In this document: one piece after another, positions 44,532 to 53,089 of the stretch
How positions within the stretch are numbered: position 1 is the first letter of the stretch
Layout of the letters: each line of letters opens with the position of its first letter
NCBI RefSeq assembly: GCF_900107745.1
Contig: NZ_FNRO01000007.1
Coordinates: 124,001-188,000, forward strand
Source: Variovorax sp. YR216
GTDB taxonomy: Bacteria > Pseudomonadota > Gammaproteobacteria > Burkholderiales > Burkholderiaceae_C
Length of the DNA: 64,000 nt
Direction: 5' to 3'
The notes under the pieces: generated by a model
Seen by the model: the letters and a program-made list of their open reading frames with translations, nothing else
Database searches by the model: none
Told to the model about the DNA's origin: nothing
Position numbers and translations under genes: made by a program

Positions 44532-45662
44532 TCAGGAACGGGTCAGCACCGGGTCCATCACCAGGCCGAAGGTCTTCAGGGCGCCGAGCAGTTCGCGGTG
44601 GCCGAACGCCTGGCAGCCCGACGCGAAGCCTGCGCGCCGTGGCGGCTGCTGCAGCAGCGAGTAGGCCGCAAACGCCTGCATCAGCCCGGTCTGCTTGTAG
44701 TTGCAGTGGCCATGAATGACGCAATGCGCGCGCCCCATCGGGCCCGAGGCGTAGACCGAATCGAGCGAGCGGTTCAGCCGCGGGTTCTCGCGCGGCGGCA
44801 TGGTGTTCATCACGCTCGCGGCCGTCTGAGCCAGCGCGGCGTAGCGGTCGTCGTCGTTCATGCCTTCGGTCGCCTTCAGTGCTGCCGCGACGATCTGCGG
44901 CACCCCGAGCATCAGCGGCCGATTGAACACGCCGCCGAGCACCTTCACGTTGGCGACACGCGGATCGCGCTTGAACCACACCGGGTGCGAGGTGCCGCCC
45001 CATGGCAGCGCCAGCGCCAATTCGTGCTGGCCGGGGATCGCCACCTGGTAGAGGCCTGCATCGGCGGGCCATTCGACGTACTGCTTCTGCTCGAGGTAGT
45101 AGGCCTTCGAGGTCGCCGCGTTGACGAGGATCGTCTGGGTCGAGGCGATCGTCGGGCTGCCACCCCAGAACACTGCGATGTCCAGCGTGTCGAGCCCCGG
45201 CTCCTCGAGGCACAGCTGCGCCGCGATCTCGCCGGTGGTGTACATCTGCGCGAGTCCGGGCGACAGCAGCAACCCGGCGGATGCGAACTGCGCGCCGTAC
45301 TCGCGTTCGAGCGTGATCAGCCAGTCCTGCTCGCCGGTGGTGTCGGTGTAGTGGCACTTCGCCGCGAGACAGGCCTGAACCACCTCATGGCCGAACTTCG
45401 CGAACGGGCCGACGGTGTTCAGCACCACCGATGCACCGCTGAAGAGCTTCGTCAGTGCCTCGGTGGTGTGCTGCACCTCCACCACCTCGAAGCTCGCGGT
45501 CTCGATGCCGGGCACATGGCTCTTCATCGCGTCGTTCAGCTTCTCTGCGCTGCGGCCGGCCGCAATGAAGGGAATCCCGTACTCGCGCAGGTATTCGCAC
45601 ACCAGGCGCCCGGTGTAGCCGGACGCGCCGTAGACGATCACGGGTTTCTTGCTGCTGCTCAT
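44532..45662 (-). CDS. Saccharopine dehydrogenase-like NAD(P)-binding protein
   Basis: 376 residues. The N-terminal Rossmann motif is VIVYGASGYTGRLVCEYLRE, followed by VLNTVGPFAKFGHEVVQACL and YTDTTGEQDW, the pattern of the saccharopine dehydrogenase/trans-acting enoyl-reductase NADP-binding group. The C-terminal half (WGGSPTIAST, AHCVIHGHCNY) does not match lysine-pathway enzymes. Lying between an SDR and an acyl-CoA ligase under a TetR regulator, it is more likely an oxidoreductase acting on a lipid-like or cyclic substrate. Function open. Confidence 0.72.
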   Translation of the reverse strand: MSSSKKPVIVYGASGYTGRLVCEYLREYGIPFIAAGRSAEKLNDAMKSHVPGIETASFEVVEVQHTTEALTKLFSGASVVLNTVGPFAKFGHEVVQACLAAKCHYTDTTGEQDWLITLEREYGAQFASAGLLLSPGLAQMYTTGEIAAQLCLEEPGLDTLDIAVFWGGSPTIASTQTILVNAATSKAYYLEQKQYVEWPADAGLYQVAIPGQHELALALPWGGTSHPVWFKRDPRVANVKVLGGVFNRPLMLGVPQIVAAALKATEGMNDDDRYAALAQTAASVMNTMPPRENPRLNRSLDSVYASGPMGRAHCVIHGHCNYKQTGLMQAFAAYSLLQQPPRRAGFASGCQAFGHRELLGALKTFGLVMDPVLTRS

Positions 45663-45695
45663 GCGTGTCTCCTGTGTGGATCGGATCGGGTGCTG

Positions 45696-46499
45696 CTACA
45701 TGCCCATGCCGCCATCGACCGGCAGGCCGATGCCGGTGATGAAGCGGGCGGCGTCGGAACTCAGGAACACGACCGCATCGGCCATGTCGCCGACTTCGCC
45801 GAGACGGCCCAGCGGCGTTTGCGCGATCACATCGCCCACCGCAGCCTCCACGCTCGGCGCGAGGCCGGCGGCCACGATGTCGTGGGCGAGCTTCATGCCC
45901 ATCTCGGTCGGCACCAGGCCGGGGTAGACGCAGTTCACGCGAACGCCATAGCCGAGCTTGCCCGACTCGTTGGCGGCAATGCGCGTCATGCGGTCGACGG
46001 CGGACTTGGTGGCGGAATAGCCGGCGATCGCGGGGAAGGCGATGGTCGCGGCCACCGATGCGATGTTGACGATCGAGCCGCCACGGCCCGCTGCGCCACC
46101 GGGCTTCATGGTACGGAATGCGTGCTTGATGCCCAGCAGCGTGCCGACCGCGTTGACGTCGAACATGCGACGCAGATCCTCGGCCTTGACATCGATCACG
46201 AGCGAGGTGATCTCGATGCCGGCGTTGTTGACGAGCAGGTCGAAGGAGCCGAGCTCCTTTACGGTGGCGGCGACGGCGGCTTCCCAGTCGCTGTCGCTCG
46301 TGACGTCGAGCTTCACGAAGCGGGCGGTCGAGCCGCCTGCACTGAGCGTCTGCGCGGTTTCCCGTCCCAGGTCGGCGAGCACGTCGCCGATCATCACCGA
46401 CGCGCCTGCGTCGGTCAGTGCCTTCGCAATCGCAGCACCGATGCCGCGCGCGGCACCAGTGACCAGGGCCTTGCGGCCGGTCAGGTCGATCTTCGTCAT
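45696..46499 (-). CDS. SDR-family oxidoreductase
   Basis: 267 residues with a complete SDR set: VTGAARGIGAAIAKAL at the N-terminus, NNAGIE, catalytic serine in IVNIASVAA, YSATK, and the C-terminal FITGIGLPVDGGMGM end. It interconverts a hydroxyl and a keto group with NAD(P)H. It is the first gene of the TetR-linked operon, 127 bp from the divergent regulator start. The next gene starts 33 bases downstream. Confidence 0.87.
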   Translation of the reverse strand: MTKIDLTGRKALVTGAARGIGAAIAKALTDAGASVMIGDVLADLGRETAQTLSAGGSTARFVKLDVTSDSDWEAAVAATVKELGSFDLLVNNAGIEITSLVIDVKAEDLRRMFDVNAVGTLLGIKHAFRTMKPGGAAGRGGSIVNIASVAATIAFPAIAGYSATKSAVDRMTRIAANESGKLGYGVRVNCVYPGLVPTEMGMKLAHDIVAAGLAPSVEAAVGDVIAQTPLGRLGEVGDMADAVVFLSSDAARFITGIGLPVDGGMGM

Positions 46500-46561
46500 G
46501 TTGTCTCCGGTTGTGATTTATGAATCGGGAAAACGAAGCCGAGGTCATGCTAGGAGTGGGC

Positions 46562-46601
46562 TTGACAGGTGTCAAGAAAAAACTGGGCATGTGTCAAACA
46601 C
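46562..46601. promoter_or_regulatory. TetR operator region with two TGTCAA-containing repeats
   Basis: TTGACA-GG-TGTCAA (46562-46575) is an inverted repeat with 6-bp arms, and GTGT-CAA-ACAC (46591-46601) is a second, smaller one. Both lie in the 127-bp gap between the SDR operon and the divergent TetR gene. A -10-like TATCTT at 46613-46618 sits only 8 bases before the TetR ATG, so the regulator mRNA would be nearly leaderless. Regulator binding is inferred from symmetry and position. Confidence 0.5.
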
Positions 46602-46626
46602 GCCCTGTGTGCTATCTTTTCGTGCG

Positions 46627-47250
46627 ATGGAACGCATTTCCCGCTCTCAGGTCGACAAGTTTTCGCAGCGCCGCGCCGAGCTCGGCGAAGCGACGCTGCA
46701 GACACTTGCATCGCTCGGCTACGCGCGCACCAGCCTGCGCGAGATCGCACAGAACTCCGAGTACTCGCATGGCGTTCTGCACTACTACTTCAAGGACAAG
46801 GTGGACCTGATCCTGTGCAGCGTGCGCCAGTACAAGGCGGTGTGCGTCAAGCGCTACGACCAGGTGGTCGAGGAGTCCGCCAGCTTCGAGGAACTGATGG
46901 ACGGCTTCCTCGATGCGCTCGGCGCGACGGTGCGCGACGAGGCACCGCTGCATCGCCTGTGGTATGACCTCCGCTCGCAATCGCTCTTCGAAGACGCCTT
47001 CCGCGCCGACGTGGCCGAGATCGACAAGAGCCTCGAGCGCATGGTCTGGCGCATCATGGTGCGCTTCTCCGAGCTGGGCGGCAGGGCGCTGACGGTGCCG
47101 CCGGGCGTGGCCTATGCGGTGTTCGACGGCCTCTTCCAGCAGTGCCTGCTCCGCCACCTCAACGGCGACAAGCGCGCGGTTTCGACCATGCAGAAGCATG
47201 TGCGCGTTGCGATCCTGCAGCTGCTCGGCGAGGCGCAGCTGCCGCACTGA
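46627..47250 (+). CDS. TetR-family transcriptional regulator
   Basis: 207 residues. The N-terminal HTH is typical (LGEATLQTLASLGYARTSLR, then EIAQNSEYSHGVLHYYFKDK), with Y-F-K-D-K closing the recognition region. The C-terminal ligand domain ends VRVAILQLLGEAQLP. It is divergent from the SDR/saccharopine-like/acyl-CoA ligase operon and probably represses it until a CoA thioester or free acid binds. It is followed by a 50-codon lipoprotein gene on the same strand. Confidence 0.87.
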   Translation: MERISRSQVDKFSQRRAELGEATLQTLASLGYARTSLREIAQNSEYSHGVLHYYFKDKVDLILCSVRQYKAVCVKRYDQVVEESASFEELMDGFLDALGATVRDEAPLHRLWYDLRSQSLFEDAFRADVAEIDKSLERMVWRIMVRFSELGGRALTVPPGVAYAVFDGLFQQCLLRHLNGDKRAVSTMQKHVRVAILQLLGEAQLPH

Positions 47251-47262
47251 GCGGCCGATGAC

Positions 47263-47415
47263 ATGTGCAAGCTTTTGAGCGCGCTTCTTCTCTCGTGTTC
47301 CGTCGGCGCCCTGTGCGGCTGCGCGGCCAGCCCGGCGCCACGGACCTACTCGGTCTGCGCGACGGACCCCGGGGGCTACGCCTGCCAGATCGAGCGCTAC
47401 CAGAACGCTAATTGA
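47263..47415 (+). CDS. 50-residue putative lipoprotein
   Basis: A short complete frame, ATG 47263 to TGA 47413-47415, 12 bases after the TetR stop. The translation starts MCKLLSALLLSCSVGALCGC, a basic residue plus a hydrophobic run ending in a lipobox-like LCGC, then AASPAPRTYSVCATDPGGYA and a charged end QIERYQNAN. Remaining cysteines may pair. Too short for routine gene calling; the signal-like N-terminus and position in the TetR transcript support it. No function known. Confidence 0.5.
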   Translation: MCKLLSALLLSCSVGALCGCAASPAPRTYSVCATDPGGYACQIERYQNAN

Positions 47416-47431
47416 GCGGGTGGCCCGCGCC

Positions 47432-48403
47432 TCACTGCGCGGCGATGTTCGCGACCTTCATCATCTTCTCGGTCAGCGAGATCTCCGAGGCAAGGTAGCG
47501 CGCGTAATCATCGGCCTGGCTGGCCACGACCTCGGCGCCGTTGGCCTCCAGCTTCGCCCGCACCGCAGGGTCGGCCAGGGCCTGCTGAAGTGCCTGCGAG
47601 ACGCGTTGCACGATGGGTTTCGGCGTGCCGGCCGGAAGCGACAGCCCGCCGAAGGACACCAGCGTGACGCCCGCGATGCCTGCCTCGGCGAGGGTCGGCA
47701 CGTCGGGCAGGCGCGGATTGCGCGTCGGCGCAGTCACCGCCAGTGCCTTGAGCTTGCCGGCGTTGATGTGCGGCAGCGATACCGAACTGATGGTGAGCGC
47801 GAAATCCACCTGCTTGCCCAGCACCGCGTTCGCCGATTCCGACGCGCCCTTGTATGGCACGTGAAGCGCCTGCGCTCCGGCGCTCTTGAGGATGAGCTCG
47901 GCCCCCATGTGCGCCGGCGTGCCCACGCCGCCGGAGGCGTACGACAGCTTGCCCGGCTGCTGGCGCATGCGCTCGACCAGCGCCTTCGTACTGTCGATGT
48001 CCGAATCGCCCGACACCACCAGCACGACATCCGAGCGGGTGATGCCGCCCACGTGGATGAAGTCCTTCATCACGTCGTAGCCCGGCTTGCGGTACATGCG
48101 CATGTTGGTCGCCATCGGCGTGGCGGAATACACCCAGGTGTAGCCGTCGGCCGGGGCGCGCGCCGCGATCTGGGCGCCCAGGTTGCCGGCGGCGCCGCCC
48201 CGGTTCTCGACCACCACCGGCTGCTTGAGGACCTGCGACATCGCCTCGGCGGTGATGCGCACCGTGATGTCGGGCGCGGTGCCCGCGAGGTAGGGCACGA
48301 TCCACTTGATCGGCCGCGAAGGGTAGTCCTGCGCCCACCCCGGGCCCGCCAGTGCGAGGCCGGCGGCCGCCAGCAGCAGGCTGCGTCTGTTGATTGTCTG
48401 CAT
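47432..48403 (-). CDS. Bug-family (TctC-like) periplasmic solute receptor
   Basis: 323 residues. The N-terminus NRRSLLLAAAGLALAG with a GWA cleavage site may be a twin-arginine signal. The family signatures YPSRPIKWIVPYLAGT and HVPYKGASESANAVLGKQVD follow. The third Bug receptor of the window, again without TctAB genes. It is the last gene of a minus-strand operon with an acyl-CoA dehydrogenase and an acyl-CoA ligase, so it probably captures the acid that they then activate and oxidise. Confidence 0.87.
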   Translation of the reverse strand: MQTINRRSLLLAAAGLALAGPGWAQDYPSRPIKWIVPYLAGTAPDITVRITAEAMSQVLKQPVVVENRGGAAGNLGAQIAARAPADGYTWVYSATPMATNMRMYRKPGYDVMKDFIHVGGITRSDVVLVVSGDSDIDSTKALVERMRQQPGKLSYASGGVGTPAHMGAELILKSAGAQALHVPYKGASESANAVLGKQVDFALTISSVSLPHINAGKLKALAVTAPTRNPRLPDVPTLAEAGIAGVTLVSFGGLSLPAGTPKPIVQRVSQALQQALADPAVRAKLEANGAEVVASQADDYARYLASEISLTEKMMKVANIAAQ

Positions 48404-48437
48404 GCTTGTCTCCTGTCTTTGGTTCGAGTGTGCGGCT

Positions 48438-49655
48438 TCAGCGCACCGCCGGGCCCAGCAGTTCGCGCGCGATCGTGTTGCGCTGGATCTCGCTGGTACC
48501 GGTCAGCACGCGGTACATGCGCAGCAGCCGGAAGAGAAACTCCACGCGGCTGCCCTGCACGATGCCCTCGCCGCCATGCACCTGCACCGCGCGATCGGCG
48601 ATGCGGAAGGCGGTTTCGGAACAGAACAGCTTCGCCATCGAGGCCTCGGCGCGCGCGTCGGTGCCGGCATCGAGGCTGCGGGCCACGCCGAGCATCAGCG
48701 CGCGTGCCGCCGCGAGCTCGGTCGCCATGTCCGCGAGCAGATGCTGCACCGCCTGGAAGGCGCCGATCGGCTGGCCGAACTGGCGGCGCCTGGCGGCATG
48801 GGCCAGCGAGTCCTCCAGCGCGAGGCGCGCCAGGCCCAGCATCGCCGGGCAATGCAGCAGGCGGTTGACCGTGATGCGCCCGAGCGCCAGCGCAAGGCCG
48901 CGTCCGCGTTCGCCGATCTGGTTCGCCGCCGGGATGCGGCAGCCGGTCAGCACGATGTTGCCGGTGTGGGACTGGCCCGCCATCGTCTTGTAGCCGGCTT
49001 CCACGCGGAAGCCCGGGCGGTCGCGCTCCACGAAGAAGGCGGTGGTCTCGCGCAACGCAGGATCGTCGCTGGTCGAGCAGATGATCACCGCGAAATCGCA
49101 GAAGGGCGATCCGGAGATGAAGCGCTTGGTGCCGTCGAGCACGAATTCATCGCCATCGCGTACCGCTCGCGTCTGCAGCGCACCGGCGTCGGAGCCGGCC
49201 TCCGGTTCGGTGATCGCGAAGCAGATCGCCTTCTCGGCGCGCGCCACCGGCAGGATGAAGCGCTCCATCTGGTCCGGCGTCGCCTGCCTGGCGAGCGCGC
49301 CGACGCGCGGCGGGCCGGTCAGTTCGCCCAGCACGTGCGGCGCAAAGGGCGAGCCGCTCGCGTAGATGAATTCCTTGACCAGCGCGTGGTCGACCACGCT
49401 GAAGCCGGCGCCGCCGAGCGCCTTGGGCAGCGTCATGCCGTAGAAGCCGAGATCGCGCGAGCGCTTCCACACCTGCTCCAGCAGGGCGCGCGGCGCGCCG
49501 TTCTCGGAGTCGATGCCGTGCTGTTGGGCCAGCGGGTGCAGTTCGTCGCGGATGAAGGTGTCGAGCCGGGCGATGAAGTCGCGCGCTGCGTCGGAGCCCT
49601 CGAAGGGCGGCATCGGCGCGCGCAGCGCCGGGATAGGGGTGGTCATTGCATCCAT
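48438..49655 (-). CDS. Acyl-CoA dehydrogenase family protein
   Basis: 405 residues from ATG 49655 (GAGGAG lies 7 bases before). It has the FAD/substrate motifs FAITEPEAGSDAGALQTR and RRQFGQPIGAFQAVQHLLAD, and the C-terminal TGTSEIQRNTIARELL. At the canonical catalytic-glutamate position (E in Y-E-G-T of medium-chain enzymes) it reads L-T-G-T, and the alternative isovaleryl-type position reads V-N-R, so the usual base is not evident. It lies between the acyl-CoA ligase and the receptor and would desaturate the CoA ester. Confidence 0.85.
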   Translation of the reverse strand: MDAMTTPIPALRAPMPPFEGSDAARDFIARLDTFIRDELHPLAQQHGIDSENGAPRALLEQVWKRSRDLGFYGMTLPKALGGAGFSVVDHALVKEFIYASGSPFAPHVLGELTGPPRVGALARQATPDQMERFILPVARAEKAICFAITEPEAGSDAGALQTRAVRDGDEFVLDGTKRFISGSPFCDFAVIICSTSDDPALRETTAFFVERDRPGFRVEAGYKTMAGQSHTGNIVLTGCRIPAANQIGERGRGLALALGRITVNRLLHCPAMLGLARLALEDSLAHAARRRQFGQPIGAFQAVQHLLADMATELAAARALMLGVARSLDAGTDARAEASMAKLFCSETAFRIADRAVQVHGGEGIVQGSRVEFLFRLLRMYRVLTGTSEIQRNTIARELLGPAVR

Positions 49656-49666
49656 CTCGGGGCTCC

Positions 49667-51238
49667 TCAGTTCACGCGCCGCTCGCGGCCGCGCCAGTAA
49701 TGCTCGCGCACGTCCTTGCGCGAGAGCTTGCCGTTCGCGTTCTTGGGCAGTTGCGGGACGAAGTCCACCGAACGCGGGCGCTTGAAGTCCGCGAGCCGGC
49801 CGCGGCAGAAATCCATGATCTGGCCGGTGTCCGCCTCCGCGCCGTCGCGCAGCACGACCACGGCCTTGACCGTCTCGCCCCAGTGGTCGTCGGGCACGCC
49901 GACCACGCACACTTCGTAGATCGCCGGGTGCTGTGCGAGCACCGACTCGACCTCGCTCGGGTAGATGTTGAAGCCGCCGGAGACCAGCATTTCCTTCTTG
50001 CGGTCGACGATGTAGATGTAGCCCTGATCGTCCACGCGCGCGAGGTCGCCGGTGTGCAGCCAGCCGCTGGCATCGAGCGCCTGCGCGGTCTGGTCGGGCG
50101 CGCGCCAGTAGCCCGCGAACACATCGGGGCCGCGCACGCAGATCTCGCCGATCGCGTCGCCGCTGACCGGCTGGCCCGCATCGTCGAGCACCTGCACGTC
50201 GGACTCGCAGAACGGACGCCCGCAGGCGGAAAGCAAAGCCTCGTTGCCGCCCTCGATGGCCGCCGCATGGTCGGCGATGCCGAGCCCGACGACGCCGCCG
50301 GTGGTTTCGCCTGCGCCATAGCCCTGTGCAAGCACCGGCCCGAACGCGGCCCACGCTTCGCGAATGCGCGACGGGGACATTGGCGCGGCGCCGTAACTCA
50401 AGAGCCGCAGGCTGGAGAGATCGCGCCCGCGAAGGCTCGGCTCGGCCAGCAGCGCGTAGATCATCGCGGGCACCAGGAAGGCCATGGTGACGCGGTGCTT
50501 CTCGATCGCATCGAGGTACTCTGCCGGGCGAAATCCCTCCATGAGAAGGATCGTCGCGCCCTGGTAGAGCACCGGCTGGATGAACATGCCGCTGGCATGC
50601 GTGATCGGGCCGGACAGCATCAGCACGTCGCCGGGCTGCGCATGCATGCGGCCCATCACGTTTTTGCGCAGCGACGCGAAGCGGTTGCCCACCGTCTGCA
50701 TCGCGGCCTTGAGCTTGCCGGTGGAGCCGGAGGTGTAGTGCAGCACGGCGAGTTCGTCGGGCTTCATCTCCTCGTGCATGTGAGCGTCGGACACCCCGGC
50801 GAGCAAGGCTTCGTACTGCAGCCAGCCGCCTTTGTCGCTCTCGGGCGTGGGGTCGAACGCGATCCGGTGCCGCAAGGAGGGCACGCCGGCCGCGGCCTCG
50901 TCGACCATGCCGCGATGTTCGGGACCGGCCAGGCAGAGGGCGGGTTCGGCGTTGGCGAGCGCATCGGCCAGTTCCTGCGGCGCGAGGCGGGAGTTGAGCG
51001 CGACTTTCACCAGGCCGGCCTTGTAGAGCGCGCATTCGAGCTCGACGATCTCCGGCCGGTTGGGGGAGACCACGGCCACGCGGTCGCCGCGCCGGAGGCC
51101 GAGTGCCCCCAGCACATGCGCGAGCCGGTTGGAGCGCAGCTCCAGGTCGCGGTAGCTGAGCGCGCGGTCGCGGAACAGCACTGCGGGGCGATCACCCCAT
51201 TGGCGCGCGCCGCGCGCAAGGTACATGCCGAGATTCAT
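49667..51238 (-). CDS. AMP-dependent acyl-CoA synthetase/ligase
   Basis: 523 residues, ANL superfamily. The phosphate loop reads YTSGSTGKLKAAMQT (leucine in place of the usual proline), then GYGAGETTGG, HTGDLARVDDQGYIYIVDRK and the C-terminal PQLPKNANGKLSRKD with the catalytic lysine. It is the first gene of the operon ligase, acyl-CoA dehydrogenase, Bug receptor, which faces a divergent LysR gene with a strong palindrome between them. It activates an unidentified carboxylic acid. Confidence 0.88.
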   Translation of the reverse strand: MNLGMYLARGARQWGDRPAVLFRDRALSYRDLELRSNRLAHVLGALGLRRGDRVAVVSPNRPEIVELECALYKAGLVKVALNSRLAPQELADALANAEPALCLAGPEHRGMVDEAAAGVPSLRHRIAFDPTPESDKGGWLQYEALLAGVSDAHMHEEMKPDELAVLHYTSGSTGKLKAAMQTVGNRFASLRKNVMGRMHAQPGDVLMLSGPITHASGMFIQPVLYQGATILLMEGFRPAEYLDAIEKHRVTMAFLVPAMIYALLAEPSLRGRDLSSLRLLSYGAAPMSPSRIREAWAAFGPVLAQGYGAGETTGGVVGLGIADHAAAIEGGNEALLSACGRPFCESDVQVLDDAGQPVSGDAIGEICVRGPDVFAGYWRAPDQTAQALDASGWLHTGDLARVDDQGYIYIVDRKKEMLVSGGFNIYPSEVESVLAQHPAIYEVCVVGVPDDHWGETVKAVVVLRDGAEADTGQIMDFCRGRLADFKRPRSVDFVPQLPKNANGKLSRKDVREHYWRGRERRVN

Positions 51239-51346
51239 GGGCGGGCCTCCGGTCGGGCAGGGCGGTGCTTCATTGCTTGTCTCCTGAAGTGGATGGAGAA
51301 AGTCTAGGAATCGAACGCCCGTCTGCGGATAATCCAGCCGCGTTTT

Positions 51347-51367
51347 CCGATAACGCAGCGTTATCGG
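51347..51367. promoter_or_regulatory. 21-bp palindrome, candidate LysR binding site
   Basis: Arms CCGATAACG and CGTTATCGG are perfectly complementary and separated by CAG. The core ATAAC-GCAGC-GTTAT contains the T-N11-A box of LysR regulators. It lies 45 bases before the LysR start and 109 bases before the divergent ligase start, as expected for an autoregulated LysR/operon pair. A weaker GGATAATCC word lies about 13 bases to the left, a possible second site. Confidence 0.6.
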
Positions 51368-51411
51368 AGCGGTGACGCCCTCATGCGGCGGGAATCTTCA
51401 AGGAGGCGGCC

Positions 51412-52317
51412 ATGGCCCTGCGGCTGGATGACATCGATTACTTCCTGGCGGTGGCCGAGCACGGCCAGGTGCGTCGTGCGGCGGCGGCGCTCGGTCTTTC
51501 GCAGCCGGCGCTGACCAAGGGCCTGCAGCGGCTCGAAAAGGAACTGGGCTTTCCGTTGTTCGACCGCGGTGCGCGCGGCATGACGCTCACGCCGGTTGCC
51601 GAGCAATTCCGCCAGCGCACGCAGACACTGCGCACGAGCCTCGGCGATGCGATCAAGGAGGCCTCCGACCTGCACCTTGGCGCGATGGGCCTGTTGCGCG
51701 TCGGCGTGTCGCCGCTCTACGCGGAGCGGCTCTTCGTGCCTGCGTGCCTCCAGCTTCACCAGCAGCGGCCGGCTGCGCGCCTGCGCGTGATGGTCAACCT
51801 GAACGATGCGTTGCTCGGAGCGTTGCGGCTTGGCGATCTGGACCTCAGCATCAACGCGATTCCGCGCGTGCTGCCCGAGGACCTCGAAGCGGTGCCGCTG
51901 ATGAACGACGACCTGTGCATGGTGGTGCGCGAAGACCATCCGCTGCTCCGGCGGCGCCGCGTGCGGCTGCAGGACCTGGTGGACGCGCACTGGATGCTGC
52001 CGGGGCCCGGCGTCGCGGGTCGGCGCGGCGTCGAAGCGCGGCTGGCCGAAGCGGGCATGCCGCCGCCGCGTGTCGCGGTCGAGGTGAGCAACACCGCATC
52101 GCAGCTCAGCCGGCTCGTGATCCGCAGCGACCTGGTGGCGTTGATGAGCCAGGCAATGCTGGCGGGCCCTGCCGGCGAAGGGTTGGCGCCGCTGCCCTTC
52201 GCGGAGGCTTGCTTCGCCCGGGAGATCGGCGCACTGATGCGCAAGGACCACGTGCTCTCGCCGCTGGCCAGGCGCTTCCTCGAGATCCTGCGCGAGACAG
52301 CCGGTCCGCGCGCGTGA
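51412..52317 (+). CDS. LysR-family transcriptional regulator
   Basis: 301 residues. The N-terminal winged helix reads LDDIDYFLAVAEHGQVRRAA then LGLSQPALTKGLQRLEKELG, followed by the two-lobed effector domain (from LLRVGVSPLYAE, about residue 93). ATG 51412 follows AAGGAGGCGGC. It is divergent from the ligase/acyl-CoA dehydrogenase/receptor operon and probably activates it; the inducer is likely the acid or its CoA ester. Convergent with the next SDR gene after 7 bases. Confidence 0.88.
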   Translation: MALRLDDIDYFLAVAEHGQVRRAAAALGLSQPALTKGLQRLEKELGFPLFDRGARGMTLTPVAEQFRQRTQTLRTSLGDAIKEASDLHLGAMGLLRVGVSPLYAERLFVPACLQLHQQRPAARLRVMVNLNDALLGALRLGDLDLSINAIPRVLPEDLEAVPLMNDDLCMVVREDHPLLRRRRVRLQDLVDAHWMLPGPGVAGRRGVEARLAEAGMPPPRVAVEVSNTASQLSRLVIRSDLVALMSQAMLAGPAGEGLAPLPFAEACFAREIGALMRKDHVLSPLARRFLEILRETAGPRA

Positions 52318-52324
52318 GGCGCGG

Positions 52325-53029
52325 TCAGACCGAGCGCATCAGACCGCCGTCGACGCGGATGTTCTGGCCGGCGATGTAGCCCGCGCCCTCGGACGCAAGA
52401 AAGGCGATGGTCGCGGCGACTTCCTCGCGCTTGCCGTAGCGCTTCATCGGCACGGAATCGCGGCGGTGCTCCGTGGCGGGGAGGCTGTCGATCCAGCCGG
52501 GCAGCACGTTGTTCATGCGGACGTTGTCGGCCGCGTAGGTGTCCGCGAAGATCTTCGTGAACGATGCCAGCCCGGCGCGGAACACCGCCGAGGTCGGGAA
52601 GAGGGCGCTCGGCTCGAAGGTCCATGCGGTCGAGATGTTGATGATCGCGCCTGACTTCTGACGCTGCATCACCGGTGCGACGAGGCGCGTCGGGCGGATG
52701 ACGTTCATCAGGTAGGTGTCCATGCCGCGGTGCCAGTCCTCGTCGGTGATCTCGAGGATCTGCGCGCGCGGGCCGTGCCCGGCGCTGTTGACCAGCACGT
52801 CGATGCGGCCCCATTGGTTCATCGCGAGATCGACGAGTCGGCGCAGGTCGTCGGTCGACTGGTTCGAGCCGGTGACGCCGACGCCGCCGAGCCGCTGGGC
52901 CAGCGCTTCACCCTTGCCGGACGACGAAAGGATCGCGACCTTGAAGCCGTCTGCCGCGAGGCGTTCGGCGGCGGCCGCGCCCATGCCGCTGCCGCCTGCG
53001 GTGATGAGTGCCACTTTGTCGGATGTCAT
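52325..53029 (-). CDS. SDR-like protein with an altered active site
   Basis: 234 residues from ATG 53029. The cofactor region is ALITAGGSGMGAAAAERLAA, then VLVNSAGHG and the C-terminal IAGQNIRVDGGLM, all SDR hallmarks. The segment that normally carries Y-x3-K reads FPTSAVFRAGLASFTK, so tyrosine is replaced and arginine stands where the lysine is expected. This variant branch of SDRs exists, and catalysis by other residues or a non-redox role is possible. It is divergent from the riboswitch-MarR region and stands alone. Confidence 0.8.
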   Translation of the reverse strand: MTSDKVALITAGGSGMGAAAAERLAADGFKVAILSSSGKGEALAQRLGGVGVTGSNQSTDDLRRLVDLAMNQWGRIDVLVNSAGHGPRAQILEITDEDWHRGMDTYLMNVIRPTRLVAPVMQRQKSGAIINISTAWTFEPSALFPTSAVFRAGLASFTKIFADTYAADNVRMNNVLPGWIDSLPATEHRRDSVPMKRYGKREEVAATIAFLASEGAGYIAGQNIRVDGGLMRSV

Positions 53030-53089
53030 TGCTTCGCTTCCCGTGTGTTGTTGCGCCCGCATGCTAGACCAACGCCGCGACCCGGCGGG

